Part shown: in pieces, positions 8,555 through 24,863 of the stretch | Position numbering within the stretch: position 1 is the stretch's first letter | Layout of the letters: each line of letters starts with the position of its first letter | Assembly: GCF_009762795.1 (NCBI RefSeq) | Contig: NZ_CP046400.1 | Coordinates: 2,581,501 to 2,645,500 of the forward strand | DNA: 64,000 bases | Direction of reading: 5' to 3' | DNA from: Pseudodesulfovibrio cashew | GTDB taxonomy: Bacteria; Desulfobacterota; Desulfovibrionia; Desulfovibrionales; Desulfovibrionaceae | The notes under the pieces: generated by a model | What the model saw: only the letters and a program-made list of their open reading frames with translations | The model's database searches: none | What the model was told of the DNA's origin: nothing | Made by a program: the position numbers and the translations under genes

Positions 8555-9076
8555 ATGAACAGGCAAGAAAAAGCCCAGATCATCGAGCAGCTGAACGAAA
8601 AAGCTGCGCGGGCGAGCATTGCCGTCGTCACCGACTTCAAGGGACTTAGCGTCGAGGAACTTACCGTCCTCCGCGCCAAGTGCTTCGAAGCCGGCGTTGA
8701 CTACCAAGTCGTCAAGAATACCCTGGCCCGGTTGGCTCTCAAGGACACCGCACACGGTGACCTGAGCGAACACTTTAAAGAGAACTGCGCCGTTGCGCTG
8801 GGCTACGATGATCCCGTTGCCCTGGCCAAGGTGCTGGCCGATTTTGACAAGGGGAACAAGCTGTTCTCCATCCGTTTCGGCTCTCTTGAAGGGAAGTTTC
8901 TTGATAACGACGGCGTGAAGGAACTCGCCAAGATGCCCAGCAAGCCTGAGCTTCTGAGTTCCGTACTCGGCACCATGCAGGCCGTACCGCGCAATTTCGT
9001 TTGCTTGTTCGCAAACATCGAACGCAAATTCCTGTATGCCTTGACTGCGATCAAGGAACAGAAGGAAGCCGCGTAA
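8555..9076 (+). CDS. rplJ: Large ribosomal subunit protein uL10
   Basis: 173 residues. The N-terminal domain, with [24 protein letters not shown] and [11 protein letters not shown], is typical. The C-terminal helix anchors L7/L12 dimers on the stalk. The probable regulatory target of its own product is the 154-nt leader directly upstream. rplL follows after 40 bp. Confidence 0.99.
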   Translation: MNRQEKAQIIEQLNEKAARASIAVVTDFKGLSVEELTVLRAKCFEAGVDYQVVKNTLARLALKDTAHGDLSEHFKENCAVALGYDDPVALAKVLADFDKGNKLFSIRFGSLEGKFLDNDGVKELAKMPSKPELLSSVLGTMQAVPRNFVCLFANIERKFLYALTAIKEQKEAA

Positions 9077-9116
9077 ACCAGGTTCAAAGCGAATCGATTT
9101 CCAAGGAGAATTTATC

Positions 9117-9503
<387 letters not shown>

Positions 9504-9526
9504 CTTCAGCAGCTTAAGCTATTCAT

Positions 9527-9571
9527 AGCAAAGAGCGCTCATCCTGTAACAAGGGTGTTGCGCTCTTTGCT
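9527..9571 (+). promoter_or_regulatory. Long hairpin in the rplL-rpoB spacer (attenuator or RNase processing site)
   Basis: A perfect 12-bp inverted repeat, AGCAAAGAGCGC / GCGCTCTTTGCT, with a 21-nt loop, starting 23 bases after the rplL stop. It is not followed by a T-run, so it is not a classic terminator. In E. coli the same spacer holds an attenuator and an RNase III site, which fits this structure. Further stems in the 297-bp spacer are GCAGCGGCC/GGTCGCTGC at 9705-9732 and CATGG/CCATG around 9654-9685. Confidence 0.7.
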
Positions 9572-9800
9572 CTGTCTATATATATACTGGTTAATTCTTT
9601 TACATCTGGGTTTAAGCATACGAAGGCGTCAAAAGCGCCTGCTCCTCGTTCAAACATGGGCCGTAAATGCATGTTTCGGCCATGGCTTAGCACCCGTTTT
9701 CCTCGCAGCGGCCTGATCCACGTGGTCGCTGCCCGACTCAAGGGCAGAGGGTTTCCGTCCCTCCCGTCCCAACCATCAACCGCTCACGCATGAGGGTATA

Positions 9801-12800
9801 ATGGGTCATTTCAGAAAAACATTCGGTAGCATCAAGAACTCGCTTCCCATCCCGCACCTCCTGGAGTTGCAGGTGGATTCCTACAAGCGTTTCCTGCAGG
9901 AGGGCACCGCGCCCGCCAGCCGGGGCGACTTCGGTCTGGAAGGCGTGTTCCGGTCCGTGTTTCCCATTGAAGATTTCAACAAGACCGCTAGCCTTGACTT
10001 TGTCAATTATGAAATCGGCGATCCCAAATACGACGTCGATGAGTGCATCTCGAAAGGTTTGACCTACGAGGCACCCATTCGTATTACTGTCCGTCTCGTA
10101 GTTTTCGACGTGGATGAAGAGACCGACAATCGCACTATTCGTGACATCAAGGAACAGGATATATACTTCGGGACCATCCCGCTGATGACGGAAAAAGGCA
10201 CCTACGTCATCAACGGCACCGAGCGCGTTATCGTCAACCAGTTGCAGCGCTCCCCCGGCATCATCTTCGAGCATGATTCCGGCAAGTCCCATTCCAGCCG
10301 TAAGGTGCTGTACTCCTGCCGCATCATTCCCATGCGCGGTTCGTGGCTCGATTTCGACTTCGACCACAAGGACATCCTGTATGTCCGTATTGACCGCCGC
10401 CGCAAGATGCCGGCTACCATCCTGCTCAAGGCCATGGGCCTCTCTCGCGCCGACATCCTGGAGTACTACTACGATATCGAATCCTACAACCTGCTCAAGA
10501 CCAAGGTCCAGCGGCTGGTTGTCGAGGATCAGTATCGCAAGGAACCCGCCTTTGCTGACATCAAGATTGACGACAAGGTGATCGTGGCCAAGGACGCCAA
10601 CATCACCAAGGGCGCTTGGCGCAAGCTCGTCCGTAATGACGTCAAGCACATCGAGGTGGACCCGGTTTCCCTGCTTGGCCAGTTCCTGGCCGCCGACATC
10701 GTCGACAAGAACGGCGAGGTCATCGCCGAGGCCGCCGAGGAGTTGACTGTTGATCTGGTCGAGAAGATCCGCGATGCCGGGATCAAGGAGCTGAACGTGC
10801 TGCACACCCGCGGCATGGACGTTTCCTCCTCCCTGCGCGACACGCTCCTTCTTGACAAGACCACTGACATGGAGACCGCGCAGATCGAGATTTACCGTCG
10901 TCTGCGTCCCAGCTCTCCGCCCACTCCCGAGATCGCGTCCAACTTCTTCGAGAACCTGTTCCGCTCTTCCGACTACTACGATCTCTCCAGTGTTGGCCGT
11001 TACAAGCTCAATTCCCGTCTGAATCAGGAAGTGGACCTGAATACCCGCACCCTGATCAACGAGGACATCCTGCTGGCCGTGAAGGAACTCATGCGCCTGA
11101 AGGATACACACGGTCCCGCTGACGATATCGACCACCTCGGCAACCGTCGCGTGCGTCCCGTGGGTGAACTGGTCGAGAACCAGTACCGTATCGGTCTGGT
11201 GCGCATGGAGCGAGCCATCAAGGAGCGCATGTCGCTTCAGGAAGTGGCCACGCTCATGCCTCACGACCTGATCAACCCCAAGCCGGTAGCGGCCGTGCTC
11301 AAGGAGTTCTTCGGAACCTCCCAGCCCAGCCAGTTCATGGATCAGACCAACCCGCTCTCCGAGGTGACGCACAAGCGCCGCCTGTCCGCATTGGGCCCCG
11401 GCGGTCTGACCCGCGAGCGCGCCGGCTTCGAGGTGCGCGATGTGCACACCTCGCACTACGGTCGTATCTGCCCCATTGAGACACCGGAAGGACCGAACAT
11501 CGGTCTGATCGTGTCCCTGACCACGTATGCCAAGGTTAACGACTACGGTTTCATTGAGACGCCGTACCGCAAGGTGATTGATAAGAAGATCACTGACGAA
11601 ATCAATTACATGGACGCCTCCAAGGAGGCCAAGGAAGTTGTGGCCCAGGCCAACGCTCCCCTGGACGATAATGGCGTCTTCATCAACCCGCGCGTCAACG
11701 CGCGCCTTGCAGGCGACGTCCAGCTTACCGCTGCCGAAGATGTCACCTGCATGGATATCAGCCCGAGCCAGACTGTTTCCATCTCGGCCGCGCTGATTCC
11801 CTTCCTGGAGCACGATGACGCCAACCGCGCGCTCATGGGCTCCAACATGATGCGCCAGGCTGTACCGCTGTTGCAGGCCGAGCAGCCGCTGGTCGGCACG
11901 GGCATGGAAGGCCCGGTTGCCCGCGACTCCGGCGCCTGCGTCTTGGCTGAAGAGGACGGTATCGTCCATTACGTCGATGCCGAACGCGTCATCGTGAACT
12001 ACGAGGGCGGCATCTACGGACCTTCCGGCGGAGCCAAGCACTACGAGTTCCAGAAGTGGCACAAGTCCAACCAGAACTCCTGCTTCGGCCAGCGTCCCAA
12101 GGTCCAGGTCGGCCAGGTGATCAAGAAGGGCGACATCCTCGCCGACGGTCCCGGCATCGACGACGGTGAGCTTGCCCTGGGCAAGAACCTGCTCGTGGCC
12201 TTCATGCCTTGGTGCGGTTACAACTTCGAGGACTCCATCCTCATCTCCGAGCGCATGGTCAAGGAAGACGTGTTCACCTCGATCCACATCGAGGAGTTCG
12301 AACTGGTCGCCCGTGACACCAAGCTGGGACCCGAGGAAGTGACCCGCGACATCTCCAACGTCTCCGAAGAGATGCTTCGCAACCTCGACGAATGCGGTAT
12401 CATCCGCATCGGTGCTCGCATCAAGCCCGACGACATCATGGTCGGTAAGATCACGCCCAAGGGCGAGACCCAGCTGACCCCTGAAGAGAAGCTCCTCCGG
12501 GCCATCTTCGGCGACAAGGCCCGCGACGTGAAGAACACCTCCCTGAAGGTGCCGCCGGGAATCTCCGGCACCATCGTCGACGTCAAGGTCTTCAACCGCC
12601 GTTCTTCCGACAAGGATGACCGGACCAAGGCCATCGAGGACGCCGAGCTCGCCGCTTTTGACGCCAAGGAGATGAAGCATATCGCGGCTCTGACCGAGGC
12701 CACCCGCGAGCGCATCTGGGAAGCCTGTGAAGGCGGCAAGCTCAAGAAGGACATCGTCGGCTCGAAGAAGACCATGCTGGGCAAGACCGGCGAGGTCGTC

Positions 12801-13913
12801 GAGCGCGAAGCCATTGACGGCATTCCCGTGAAGAAGCTTGTCGGCATCTTCGACAAGGATATCAACGACCAGATCAAATTGATCGTGGCCGATTACGAAG
12901 GCCAGGTTGCCTTCATAAAGAACATGTATGACGTCAAGCGCGAGAAGGTCACCGAAGGCGATGACCTGCCTCCGGGCGTCATCAAGATGGTCAAGGTCTA
13001 CGTCGCGGTGAAGCGTAAGCTCTCCGTGGGCGATAAGATGGCCGGCCGCCACGGCAACAAGGGTGTCGTCTCCTGCATTCTGCCGGAAGAGGACATGCCC
13101 TTCTTTGCCGACGGCACGCCCATGGACATCGTGCTCAACCCCCTGGGCGTTCCCTCCCGTATGAATATCGGGCAGATCATGGAAACCCACCTGGGCATGG
13201 CGGGCCGCAAGCTCGGCCAGCAGCTCCATGAGCAGCTGATCGAGGGTGCAAATGACCTGCGCGAGCGCGCCAAGTTCGTGTTCGAGTCTCCCGATATGGA
13301 CGAATTCATCGACTCCATGTCCGATGAGGAGTTCATCGAGACCGTCAAGCGCTGGAAAAACGGCATCGTGGCCAAGACCCCGGTCTTCGACGGCGCCAGC
13401 GAAGACGAGATCTGGGGCTGGCTGACCAAGGCCGGCTGCGACGACGACGGCAAGTTCATCCTCTACGATGGACGAACCGGCGAACCGTTCCACAGCCGCG
13501 TCACCGTGGGCATCATGTACATCCTCAAGTTGCACCACCTGGTCGACGAGAAGATCCATGCCCGTTCCACCGGTCCTTACTCGCTGGTTACCCAGCAGCC
13601 TCTCGGCGGTAAGGCACAGTTCGGTGGTCAGCGCCTGGGTGAGATGGAAGTCTGGGCCCTGGAGGCCTACGGCGCCGCCTATCTTCTGCAGGAGTTCCTC
13701 ACCGTCAAGTCCGACGATGTGCAGGGCCGCGTGAAGATGTACGAGAAGATCGTCAAGGGCGACAACTTCCTGGAAGCCGGGCTGCCGGAATCCTTCAACG
13801 TCCTGGTCAAGGAACTCATGTCGCTGGGTCTGGATGTGACCCTGCATTACGAGGACCGCAAGCGTCCGGCCACCGCTCCCCAGGGTGCGGCTCCAAGGCC
13901 GTTGATGCCGTAG
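9801..13913 (+). CDS. rpoB: DNA-directed RNA polymerase subunit beta
   Basis: 1370 residues, full length. The rifampicin-pocket region (about 500-550) carries [26 protein letters not shown] in the sensitive-type form, followed by [22 protein letters not shown]. The C-terminal end holds the [24 protein letters not shown] block that contacts beta-prime. It is separated from rplL by a 297-bp structured leader and from rpoC by an 85-bp spacer with a strong hairpin. Confidence 0.99.
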   Translation: MGHFRKTFGSIKNSLPIPHLLELQVDSYKRFLQEGTAPASRGDFGLEGVFRSVFPIEDFNKTASLDFVNYEIGDPKYDVDECISKGLTYEAPIRITVRLVVFDVDEETDNRTIRDIKEQDIYFGTIPLMTEKGTYVINGTERVIVNQLQRSPGIIFEHDSGKSHSSRKVLYSCRIIPMRGSWLDFDFDHKDILYVRIDRRRKMPATILLKAMGLSRADILEYYYDIESYNLLKTKVQRLVVEDQYRKEPAFADIKIDDKVIVAKDANITKGAWRKLVRNDVKHIEVDPVSLLGQFLAADIVDKNGEVIAEAAEELTVDLVEKIRDAGIKELNVLHTRGMDVSSSLRDTLLLDKTTDMETAQIEIYRRLRPSSPPTPEIASNFFENLFRSSDYYDLSSVGRYKLNSRLNQEVDLNTRTLINEDILLAVKELMRLKDTHGPADDIDHLGNRRVRPVGELVENQYRIGLVRMERAIKERMSLQEVATLMPHDLINPKPVAAVLKEFFGTSQPSQFMDQTNPLSEVTHKRRLSALGPGGLTRERAGFEVRDVHTSHYGRICPIETPEGPNIGLIVSLTTYAKVNDYGFIETPYRKVIDKKITDEINYMDASKEAKEVVAQANAPLDDNGVFINPRVNARLAGDVQLTAAEDVTCMDISPSQTVSISAALIPFLEHDDANRALMGSNMMRQAVPLLQAEQPLVGTGMEGPVARDSGACVLAEEDGIVHYVDAERVIVNYEGGIYGPSGGAKHYEFQKWHKSNQNSCFGQRPKVQVGQVIKKGDILADGPGIDDGELALGKNLLVAFMPWCGYNFEDSILISERMVKEDVFTSIHIEEFELVARDTKLGPEEVTRDISNVSEEMLRNLDECGIIRIGARIKPDDIMVGKITPKGETQLTPEEKLLRAIFGDKARDVKNTSLKVPPGISGTIVDVKVFNRRSSDKDDRTKAIEDAELAAFDAKEMKHIAALTEATRERIWEACEGGKLKKDIVGSKKTMLGKTGEVVEREAIDGIPVKKLVGIFDKDINDQIKLIVADYEGQVAFIKNMYDVKREKVTEGDDLPPGVIKMVKVYVAVKRKLSVGDKMAGRHGNKGVVSCILPEEDMPFFADGTPMDIVLNPLGVPSRMNIGQIMETHLGMAGRKLGQQLHEQLIEGANDLRERAKFVFESPDMDEFIDSMSDEEFIETVKRWKNGIVAKTPVFDGASEDEIWGWLTKAGCDDDGKFILYDGRTGEPFHSRVTVGIMYILKLHHLVDEKIHARSTGPYSLVTQQPLGGKAQFGGQRLGEMEVWALEAYGAAYLLQEFLTVKSDDVQGRVKMYEKIVKGDNFLEAGLPESFNVLVKELMSLGLDVTLHYEDRKRPATAPQGAAPRPLMP

Positions 13914-13939
13914 GGACGGACACTAACACGGTTAATCGA

Positions 13940-13966
13940 CCTGGCGGGCCGCATCGGCCCGCCAGG
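13940..13966 (+). promoter_or_regulatory. 12-bp GC hairpin in the rpoB-rpoC spacer
   Basis: CCTGGCGGGCCG / CGGCCCGCCAGG, perfectly paired with a 3-base CAT loop, 27 bases after the rpoB stop. The following bases (CACCATATAAC) contain no T-run, so it cannot be a simple terminator. It could protect or process the mRNA, or cause a transcription pause. The rpoC ribosome site (AGGGGA) begins after it. Confidence 0.6.
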
Positions 13967-13998
13967 CACCATATAACTTTTTACGATAGGGGATATCC

Positions 13999-18147
<4,149 letters not shown>

Positions 18148-18189
18148 CGAAATTAATAACATCGCCGTTGGTGGTGTTAATATATTGAA

Positions 18190-18225
18190 ATGATTGGAGA
18201 GGTCTTTCCTCTCCAATCATTTTTG
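18190..18225 (+). terminator. Intrinsic terminator after rpoC
   Basis: ATGATTGGAGAGG / CCTCTCCAATCAT, a perfect 13-bp stem with a 5-base loop, followed by TTTTT. It lies 42 bases after the rpoC stop codon and before the str operon promoter region. Confidence 0.92.
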
Positions 18226-18268
18226 AGAAATCGGGACTCAAGTTACCGAAAAGAGTGGGGCGAATCCC

Positions 18269-18297
18269 TTGACAAGCCTCGCTCTTTTGGATTACTT
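18269..18297 (+). promoter_or_regulatory. Candidate promoter region for the str-S10-spc-alpha block
   Basis: A perfect -35 TTGACA at 18269-18274, 17 bases, then the poor -10 TTACTT. An alternative -10 cannot be fixed by eye. Downstream there is a short inverted repeat TGCGCA/TGCGCG (about 18310-18325) before rpsL. The -35 and the position after the rpoC terminator support a start of transcription here; the -10 is weak. Confidence 0.35.
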
Positions 18298-18356
18298 GCG
18301 GTCCTCTTTGCGCAGTAGTGCGCGTGGTATTGTATTAACTATTGATTGGAGGATGA

Positions 18357-18728
18357 ATGCCTACCATTAACCAGCTCATCCGCAAGGGGCGCAAGGTTCA
18401 GCCCAAGCGGAAGAAGACTCCGGCTCTGCTGGAATGCCCGCAGCGGCGCGGCGTGTGCACCAGGGTGTACACCACGACCCCGAAGAAGCCGAACTCCGCT
18501 CTTCGTAAGGTCGCTCGTGTGCGTCTGACCAACGGCATCGAAGTTACCGCCTACATCGGTGGTGAGGGTCACAACCTGCAGGAACACTCCGTGGTGCTTA
18601 TCCGCGGTGGTCGTGTCAAGGACCTTCCCGGTGTCCGCTACCACATCGTCCGTGGCTCCCTCGATACCTCCGGTGTCGATGATCGCCGTCGCGGCCGTTC
18701 CAAGTACGGCACCAAGCGTCCCAAATAG
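18357..18728 (+). CDS. rpsL: Small ribosomal subunit protein uS12
   Basis: 123 residues. The decoding-centre loop [11 protein letters not shown] (Lys43) and the [13 protein letters not shown] segment are both in the streptomycin-sensitive form. Ribosome site GGAGG just upstream. First gene of the long ribosomal block. Confidence 0.99.
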   Translation: MPTINQLIRKGRKVQPKRKKTPALLECPQRRGVCTRVYTTTPKKPNSALRKVARVRLTNGIEVTAYIGGEGHNLQEHSVVLIRGGRVKDLPGVRYHIVRGSLDTSGVDDRRRGRSKYGTKRPK

Positions 18729-18762
18729 GTTGTAGCCTTTTTCAATGCCCGGGGAGGGATGA

Positions 18763-19293
<531 letters not shown>

Positions 19294-19308
19294 GCACGGA
19301 GAAGAAAA

Positions 19309-21381
19309 GTGGCGAGAAAAGTTCCCAGAGAGAAACAGCGCAATATCGGTATCATGGCCCACATCGATGCGGGCAAGACTACTACCACCGAGCGTATTCT
19401 GTTCTACACCGGCGTGTCTCACAAGATTGGTGAGGTGCACGACGGCGAGGCTACCATGGACTGGATGGTCCAGGAGCAGGAGCGCGGCATTACCATTACT
19501 TCTGCCGCGACCACCTGTTTTTGGCGTGACCATCGCGTCAACATCATCGACACCCCGGGCCACGTTGACTTCACCATGGAAGTCGAACGCGCCCTGCGCG
19601 TCCTGGACGGCGCTGTCGCCGTCTTCGACTCCGTAGCCGGCGTCGAGCCCCAGTCCGAGACCGTCTGGCGCCAGGCCGACCGCTACCGCGTTCCCCGCAT
19701 GGCCTTCGTCAACAAGATGGACCGCATCGGTGCGGACTTCTTCCGTTGCGTCGAGATGATGAAAACCCGTCTCGGTGCCAAGGCAGTGCCCCTTCAGCTC
19801 CCCATCGGCGCTGAAGACAACTTCGAAGGCGTGGTCGACCTCATTGAGGGCAAGGCCTACATCTATGATCACAAGGATCATGGCGCTTCCTTCACCACCA
19901 TCGACGTCCCGGCCGAGCTTCAGGACAAGTACGAGGAAATGCGCGCCGAGATGATCGAAGCCATTGCCGAAGAGGACGAAGCGCTCCTCGAAAAGTACAT
20001 GGCCGAAGAGGAACTGACCGCCGATGAGCTTCGCGAAGGCGTCCGCAAGGCTACCAACAGCCTGACCATTTGCCCGGTGCTGTGCGGTACCGCATTCCGC
20101 AACAAGGGTGTCCAGCCGCTGCTCGACGCCGTTGTGGATTACCTGCCGTCTCCCCTGGACATCGAGGTCATGAAGGGTGAAGATCCCTCCACTGGTGAAG
20201 TGGTCGAGTGCCCCTGCGACGACGACAAGCCGCTTTCCGCGCTGTCCTTCAAGCTGATGACCGATCCCTTTGTCGGTCACCTGACCTTCCTGCGCATCTA
20301 TTCCGGCAAGATCGAATCCGGCTCCACCTTCATGAACGGTGCCACCGGAAAGAAAGAGCGCATCGGTCGACTTCTGAAAATGCACGCCAACAAGCGTGAA
20401 GAGATAAAAGAGGCATACGCCGGTGACATCGTCGCCGCCGTCGGCCTCAAGAACCTGGCCACCGGCGATACCCTCTGCGATCTTAAGAGCGCAGTTGTTC
20501 TGGAGTCCCTGGACATCCCGGATCCGGTTATCGAAGTGGCCATCGAACCCAAGACCAAGGCAGACCGTGACAACCTGTCCAACGCTCTCGTCAAGCTCGC
20601 CAAGGAGGATCCGTCCTTCCGCGTGAAGACTGACGACGAGACCGGGCAGTGCCTGATCGCCGGAATGGGCGAGTTGCACCTGGAAATCATCGTTGATCGT
20701 CTTCTCAGGGAGTTCAACGTGAACGCAAACGTGGGCGCTCCCCGCGTGGCGTACCGGGAGACCATTTCCGCCGAGACCAAGGTGGACGTCAAGCATGCCA
20801 AGCAGTCTGGTGGTCGTGGCCAGTACGGCCACGTTGTCCTGGAAGTCGAGCCCAACCCTGAGAAGGGCTACGAGTTCGAGGACGAAATCAAGGGCGGCGT
20901 GATTCCCAAGGAATACATCCCCGCCGTGGATAAGGGCATCCAGGATGCCATGAAGAACGGCATCGTGGCCGGGTTCCCGGTCGTCGACGTCAAGGTCAAG
21001 CTGGTCTTCGGTTCCTATCACGAAGTCGACTCCAGCGAACAGGCCTTCTACATCGCCGGTTCCATGGCCATCAAGGAAGCCTGCAAAAAAGCCAAGCCGG
21101 TGCTGCTTGAGCCGATCATGTCGGTTGAAGTGGTTACCCCCGAGGATTACCTCGGTGACGTCATGGGCGACCTGAACGGTCGTCGTGGCCGGGTTGGCGA
21201 GATGGAAGCCCGTCCCGGGGTTCAGGTGGTTCGCTCTTACGTGCCGTTGTCCGAAATGTTCGGCTACGCCACGGACCTGCGATCCAAGACCCAGGGCCGC
21301 GCGACCTTCACCATGCAGTTCGATCACTACGAAAAGGTGCCGAACAGCCTGGCTGAAGAGTTGATGTCAGACAAAAACTAA
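19309..21381 (+). CDS. fusA: Elongation factor G
   Basis: 690 residues with a GTG start 15 bp after rpsG. The GTPase motifs [23 protein letters not shown] and NKMDR are present, followed by domains II-V with the GMGELHLEI block. It drives translocation and, with RRF, ribosome recycling. It is the last gene of the str cluster here; no tuf follows, and rpsJ begins 132 bp downstream. Confidence 0.99.
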   Translation: MARKVPREKQRNIGIMAHIDAGKTTTTERILFYTGVSHKIGEVHDGEATMDWMVQEQERGITITSAATTCFWRDHRVNIIDTPGHVDFTMEVERALRVLDGAVAVFDSVAGVEPQSETVWRQADRYRVPRMAFVNKMDRIGADFFRCVEMMKTRLGAKAVPLQLPIGAEDNFEGVVDLIEGKAYIYDHKDHGASFTTIDVPAELQDKYEEMRAEMIEAIAEEDEALLEKYMAEEELTADELREGVRKATNSLTICPVLCGTAFRNKGVQPLLDAVVDYLPSPLDIEVMKGEDPSTGEVVECPCDDDKPLSALSFKLMTDPFVGHLTFLRIYSGKIESGSTFMNGATGKKERIGRLLKMHANKREEIKEAYAGDIVAAVGLKNLATGDTLCDLKSAVVLESLDIPDPVIEVAIEPKTKADRDNLSNALVKLAKEDPSFRVKTDDETGQCLIAGMGELHLEIIVDRLLREFNVNANVGAPRVAYRETISAETKVDVKHAKQSGGRGQYGHVVLEVEPNPEKGYEFEDEIKGGVIPKEYIPAVDKGIQDAMKNGIVAGFPVVDVKVKLVFGSYHEVDSSEQAFYIAGSMAIKEACKKAKPVLLEPIMSVEVVTPEDYLGDVMGDLNGRRGRVGEMEARPGVQVVRSYVPLSEMFGYATDLRSKTQGRATFTMQFDHYEKVPNSLAEELMSDKN

Positions 21382-21420
21382 CGACGAGCCGGGATTTTCC
21401 CTTTGCTTGACAGTTTGGCT

Positions 21421-21443
21421 GGTCGGGTGTACACCACCCGACC
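21421..21443 (+). promoter_or_regulatory. Perfect 9-bp hairpin/dyad in the fusA-rpsJ spacer
   Basis: GGTCGGGTG / CACCCGACC with a 5-base loop (TACAC). A TTGACA hexamer lies 8 bases upstream (21407-21412), so the dyad covers the -35/-10 spacer and the -10 position of a possible S10 promoter (TACACC at 21430). There is no T-run. It may be an operator, or an S10-leader hairpin of the type bound by L4 in enterobacteria; neither is proved. Confidence 0.5.
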
Positions 21444-21513
21444 GCTGCAATGAACTGCGTTGTTTACCTGAAAATGACGCGAGCAAAGATAAATCCTTCG
21501 AGGAGAAAGCACT

Positions 21514-21834
21514 ATGGCTGCTTCGATGGCGAGCGATCGCATCAGAATTAAACTGAGATCATACGATTACCGTATTCTGGACAAGGCTGTCACCGAGATC
21601 GTTGACACCGCCCGGAATACCGGTGCGGCTATTGCCGGCCCCGTGCCGCTGCCCACCCGCATTCATCGTACCACCATCCAGAAGTCCGTTCACGTCGACA
21701 AGAAGTCCCGTGAGCAGTTTGAAATGCGCATTCACAAGCGCCTTCTGGATATTCTTGAACCCACTCAGCAGACGGTTGACGCCCTCGGCAAGCTTTCCTT
21801 GCCCGCCGGCGTCGATGTCGAGATCAAACTCTAG
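21514..21834 (+). CDS. rpsJ: Small ribosomal subunit protein uS10
   Basis: 106 residues with ATG 21514 (GAGGAGA upstream); starting at ATG 21526 would give the more usual 102. The [15 protein letters not shown] start and the [25 protein letters not shown] segment identify S10 (NusE), which also joins NusB in antitermination. First gene of the S10 cluster. Confidence 0.99.
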   Translation: MAASMASDRIRIKLRSYDYRILDKAVTEIVDTARNTGAAIAGPVPLPTRIHRTTIQKSVHVDKKSREQFEMRIHKRLLDILEPTQQTVDALGKLSLPAGVDVEIKL

Positions 21835-21846
21835 GGAGGATTAGTA

Positions 21847-22479
21847 ATGTCTAAGACTCTCGGAATTCTCGGCAAGAAGCTGGGTATGACACGCATCTTC
21901 AAAGATGATGGTACCATCTGCCCGGTGACCGTTATCGAGGCGGGTCCCTGCCCGGTCATGCAGATCAAGACCACGGAAAAGGAAGGCTACAACGCCCTGC
22001 AGCTCGGTTATGATGCCATTGCCGAACGCAAGGTGAACAAGCCCATGAAGGGCCACATGGCCAAAGCCGGCAAGGAGCTTTACCGCACACTCAAGGAATT
22101 CCCCCTTGACGCAGTGGAAGGCTACGAGCTCGGTCAGGACATCACCGTTGAGATTTTCGCCGCCGGCGAAAAGGTCAAGGTGACCGGCACCTCCAAGGGT
22201 AAGGGCTTCCAGGGCGTCATGAAGCGTCACAACTTCGCTGGCTCCCGAGCATCGCACGGTGCGGAAAAGGTCCATCGCGTTCCCGGTTCTGTCGGTAACG
22301 CCACCTTCCCGGGCCGCGTCTGGAAGGGCAAGAAGATGCCCGGCCAGATGGGTAACGCCCGCGTGACCGTGTCCAACGTGGAAATCGTCGATGTCAGGCC
22401 CGAGGACAACGTTCTCGTGGTCAAGGGCCAGATCCCTGGTCCGAACAATGGCCTCGTGATGATCCGCAAGAACGGTTAG
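21847..22479 (+). CDS. rplC: Large ribosomal subunit protein uL3
   Basis: 210 residues. The [12 protein letters not shown] start and the [21 protein letters not shown] loop that reaches toward the peptidyl-transferase centre are both clear. It begins 12 bp after rpsJ with GGAGGA as ribosome site. Confidence 0.99.
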   Translation: MSKTLGILGKKLGMTRIFKDDGTICPVTVIEAGPCPVMQIKTTEKEGYNALQLGYDAIAERKVNKPMKGHMAKAGKELYRTLKEFPLDAVEGYELGQDITVEIFAAGEKVKVTGTSKGKGFQGVMKRHNFAGSRASHGAEKVHRVPGSVGNATFPGRVWKGKKMPGQMGNARVTVSNVEIVDVRPEDNVLVVKGQIPGPNNGLVMIRKNG

Positions 22480-22490
22480 AGGTATACATC

Positions 22491-23111
22491 ATGGCAAAAT
22501 TACAAGTTGTAGATCAGAACAATACGAAAGTCGGTGACATCGAACTGGCTCCCGAGGTCTTTGAGGTTGAAATTCAGCCCGAGATCCTCAACCTGGTTGT
22601 CCGTTCGCAGCGCGCCGCCAAGCGGCAGGGCACTCACGCAACCAAGAACCGCGCCCGTATCACGGGTGGTGGACGCAAGCCCTGGCGCCAGAAAGGCACC
22701 GGTCGCGCCCGTGCCGGTTCCTCCCGCTCGCCCCTGTGGCGTGGCGGTGCCGCCACCTTCGGTCCCCAGCCCCGCGACTATTCCTTCAAGGTAAACAAGA
22801 AGGTTCGCAAGCTGGCCCTGCAGATGGCTCTGTCCTCCCGCGTCTCGGAAGAGAAGCTCAAGGTGGTCAAGTCCATCGAGCTGGAAGATATCAAGACCAA
22901 GGCCTTCGCCGCCGTTGCCGAAAAGCTCGGCCTCGGCAAGACCCTCATCGTCGCCAAGGACGCTGACGAGAAGCTGGTGCTTTCCGCACGGAACATGCCC
23001 CACATCAAGGTCATCGAAGCCGATAAGCTGAATGTTTATGACGTGCTGCTGTACCCCGAGCTGGTGATGCTCGAGACCGCCGCCCAAGACGTTCAAGAGA
23101 GGTTGAAGTAA
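22491..23111 (+). CDS. rplD: Large ribosomal subunit protein uL4
   Basis: 206 residues. The exit-tunnel loop (about 45-95: RQGTHATKNRARITGGGRKPWRQKGTGRAR) is typical. In enterobacteria L4 represses its own operon by attenuation at a leader hairpin; the candidate structure here is the dyad at 21421-21443. The stop codon overlaps the rplW start by one base. Confidence 0.99.
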   Translation: MAKLQVVDQNNTKVGDIELAPEVFEVEIQPEILNLVVRSQRAAKRQGTHATKNRARITGGGRKPWRQKGTGRARAGSSRSPLWRGGAATFGPQPRDYSFKVNKKVRKLALQMALSSRVSEEKLKVVKSIELEDIKTKAFAAVAEKLGLGKTLIVAKDADEKLVLSARNMPHIKVIEADKLNVYDVLLYPELVMLETAAQDVQERLK

Positions 23112-23401
23112 TGGATTACTCCCAAGTATTGATCCGCCCCGTCGTGACCGAAAAGGCCAACGACGCCAAGGAACAGTCCAATCACGTCTCTTTTTACGTC
23201 CATCCCGATTCCAACAAGATCGAGGTGAAGAAGGCAGTCGAGGCAGCCTTCGACGTCAAAGTCGAGTCCGTGAACATCGTCCGCAAGCAAGCCATGCCCC
23301 GCAAGCGCTTTGGCCGAGTCACCGGTCGTATCTCCGGTTACAAGAAGGCCTACGTGAAGCTGGTGGAAGGCGATAAGATCGAAATCTTCGAAGGAGTGTA
23401 A
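23111..23401 (+). CDS. rplW: Large ribosomal subunit protein uL23
   Basis: 96 residues. The [12 protein letters not shown] start and the [22 protein letters not shown] block are characteristic. It forms the docking site at the tunnel exit for trigger factor and SRP. One-base overlap with rplD implies translational coupling. Confidence 0.99.
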   Translation: MDYSQVLIRPVVTEKANDAKEQSNHVSFYVHPDSNKIEVKKAVEAAFDVKVESVNIVRKQAMPRKRFGRVTGRISGYKKAYVKLVEGDKIEIFEGV

Positions 23402-23403
23402 CA

Positions 23404-24234
23404 ATGGCAACCCGCAAGCTGAAGCCTACTTCTCCGGGCCGCCGGTTCCAGACGATCTCCGATTTCGCCGAGATCACCCGGACCACTCCCGAGAAGTCGC
23501 TGACCAAAGGCCTGACCAAGAAGGCCGGCCGCAACAATAATGGTCGGGTCACCGCCCGTCGCCGTGGCGGCGGTCACAAGACCCTGTACCGTATCATCGA
23601 TTTCAAGCGTAACAAGCTTGGCGTTCCTGCCAAGGTTGCCGAGATCGAATACGATCCGAACCGCAGCGCCCGTATCGCTCTTCTGCACTACGCGGACGGC
23701 GAGAAGCGCTACATCCTGGCTCCTGTCGGCCTGAATCAGGGCGACACCATCCTGGCGGGCGAGGGCGCCGACATCAAACCCGGCAATGCCATGGTGCTGA
23801 GCCAGGTCCCGACCGGTACCATCGTGCACAACATTGAGTTGCACCCCGGCAAGGGCGGTCAGTTCTGCCGCGCCGCCGGCACCTATGCCCAGCTCATCGC
23901 CAAGGAAGGCAAGTACGCGCTTCTGCGCATGCCCTCCGGTGAGGTCCGCAAGGTCCTGGCCACCTGTTGTGCCACCGTCGGTCAGGTCGGAAACATTCAT
24001 CACGAGAATATCAAGATCGGCAAAGCCGGCCGTAACCGCTGGCTCGGTCGTCGCCCGAAGGTCCGTGGTGTTGCAATGAACCCGATCGATCACCCGCTGG
24101 GTGGTGGTGAGGGCCGTAGCTCGGGTGGTCGCCATCCGGTGTCCCCGTGGGGCGTCCCCGCCAAGGGCTACAAGACCCGCAACAAGAAGAAGGCTTCCTC
24201 GAAGCTCATCGTCAAACGCCGCGGCCAGAAGTAG
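23404..24234 (+). CDS. rplB: Large ribosomal subunit protein uL2
   Basis: 276 residues. The C-terminal [32 protein letters not shown] segment, with the His of the peptidyl-transferase region, is diagnostic. It starts two bases after rplW, with GAAGGAG as ribosome site. Confidence 0.99.
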   Translation: MATRKLKPTSPGRRFQTISDFAEITRTTPEKSLTKGLTKKAGRNNNGRVTARRRGGGHKTLYRIIDFKRNKLGVPAKVAEIEYDPNRSARIALLHYADGEKRYILAPVGLNQGDTILAGEGADIKPGNAMVLSQVPTGTIVHNIELHPGKGGQFCRAAGTYAQLIAKEGKYALLRMPSGEVRKVLATCCATVGQVGNIHHENIKIGKAGRNRWLGRRPKVRGVAMNPIDHPLGGGEGRSSGGRHPVSPWGVPAKGYKTRNKKKASSKLIVKRRGQK

Positions 24235-24245
24235 GAGTATAACCA

Positions 24246-24515
24246 ATGCCCAGATCTCTTAAGAAAGGCCCGTTCATCGACGGCCACCTTATGAAGAAAG
24301 TCGAAGCCGCTGCCGAGAACCAGGACCGTCGCGTCATCAAGACCTGGTCCCGTCGTTCCACGATATTCCCCGAGATGGTCGGCATGACCTTCGCCGTTCA
24401 CAACGGCCGCAAGTTCATCCCGGTTTTCGTGACCGAGAACATGGTCGGTCACAAGCTCGGCGAGTTCTCGCCCACCCGTACCTACTTCGGCCACGCTGCC
24501 GACAAGAAGAAGTAG
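24246..24515 (+). CDS. rpsS: Small ribosomal subunit protein uS19
   Basis: 89 residues. The [14 protein letters not shown] start and the [28 protein letters not shown] core are standard S19. Part of the 30S head, next to S13. Confidence 0.99.
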   Translation: MPRSLKKGPFIDGHLMKKVEAAAENQDRRVIKTWSRRSTIFPEMVGMTFAVHNGRKFIPVFVTENMVGHKLGEFSPTRTYFGHAADKKK

Positions 24516-24529
24516 GGTAGGAGGACAAC

Positions 24530-24862
24530 ATGGAAGCCAAAGCAGTAGCAAAATACATTCGCGTATCTCCGCGCAAGACCCGCCTGGTCGCCGAGAACAT
24601 CAAGGGCAAGGGTGTCGAGGATGCACTGAACATCCTGCGATTCACCCCCAAGAAGCCCGCTGAGATTCTCCGCAAGGTGCTGTACTCTGCCATTTCCAAT
24701 GCAGAGCAGATGCCCGGAGTGGACGTTGACTCCCTGATCGTTGATACGGTCATGGTCAACGAAGGACCGACTTGGAAGCGCATCCAGCCGCGTGCCATGG
24801 GCCGCGCCTATCGTATCCGGAAGCGTACCAGCCACATCACCATCGTGGTGAAGGAGCAGTAA
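24530..24862 (+). CDS. rplV: Large ribosomal subunit protein uL22
   Basis: 110 residues. The [21 protein letters not shown] start and the beta-hairpin reaching into the exit tunnel (near [21 protein letters not shown]) are clear. Ribosome site GTAGGAGG precedes ATG 24530. Confidence 0.99.
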   Translation: MEAKAVAKYIRVSPRKTRLVAENIKGKGVEDALNILRFTPKKPAEILRKVLYSAISNAEQMPGVDVDSLIVDTVMVNEGPTWKRIQPRAMGRAYRIRKRTSHITIVVKEQ

Positions 24863-24863
24863 T

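Noticed and set aside
9738-13847. A 1369-codon open frame on the minus strand opposite rpoB
   Set aside because: It mirrors rpoB codon by codon; such antisense frames stay open because of GC-biased codon use. The translation is rich in His/Leu/Val/Asp with no domain. Similar frames opposite rpoC (13981-16788 and 16822-18216) and rpsG/fusA (18742-21327) were rejected for the same reason.
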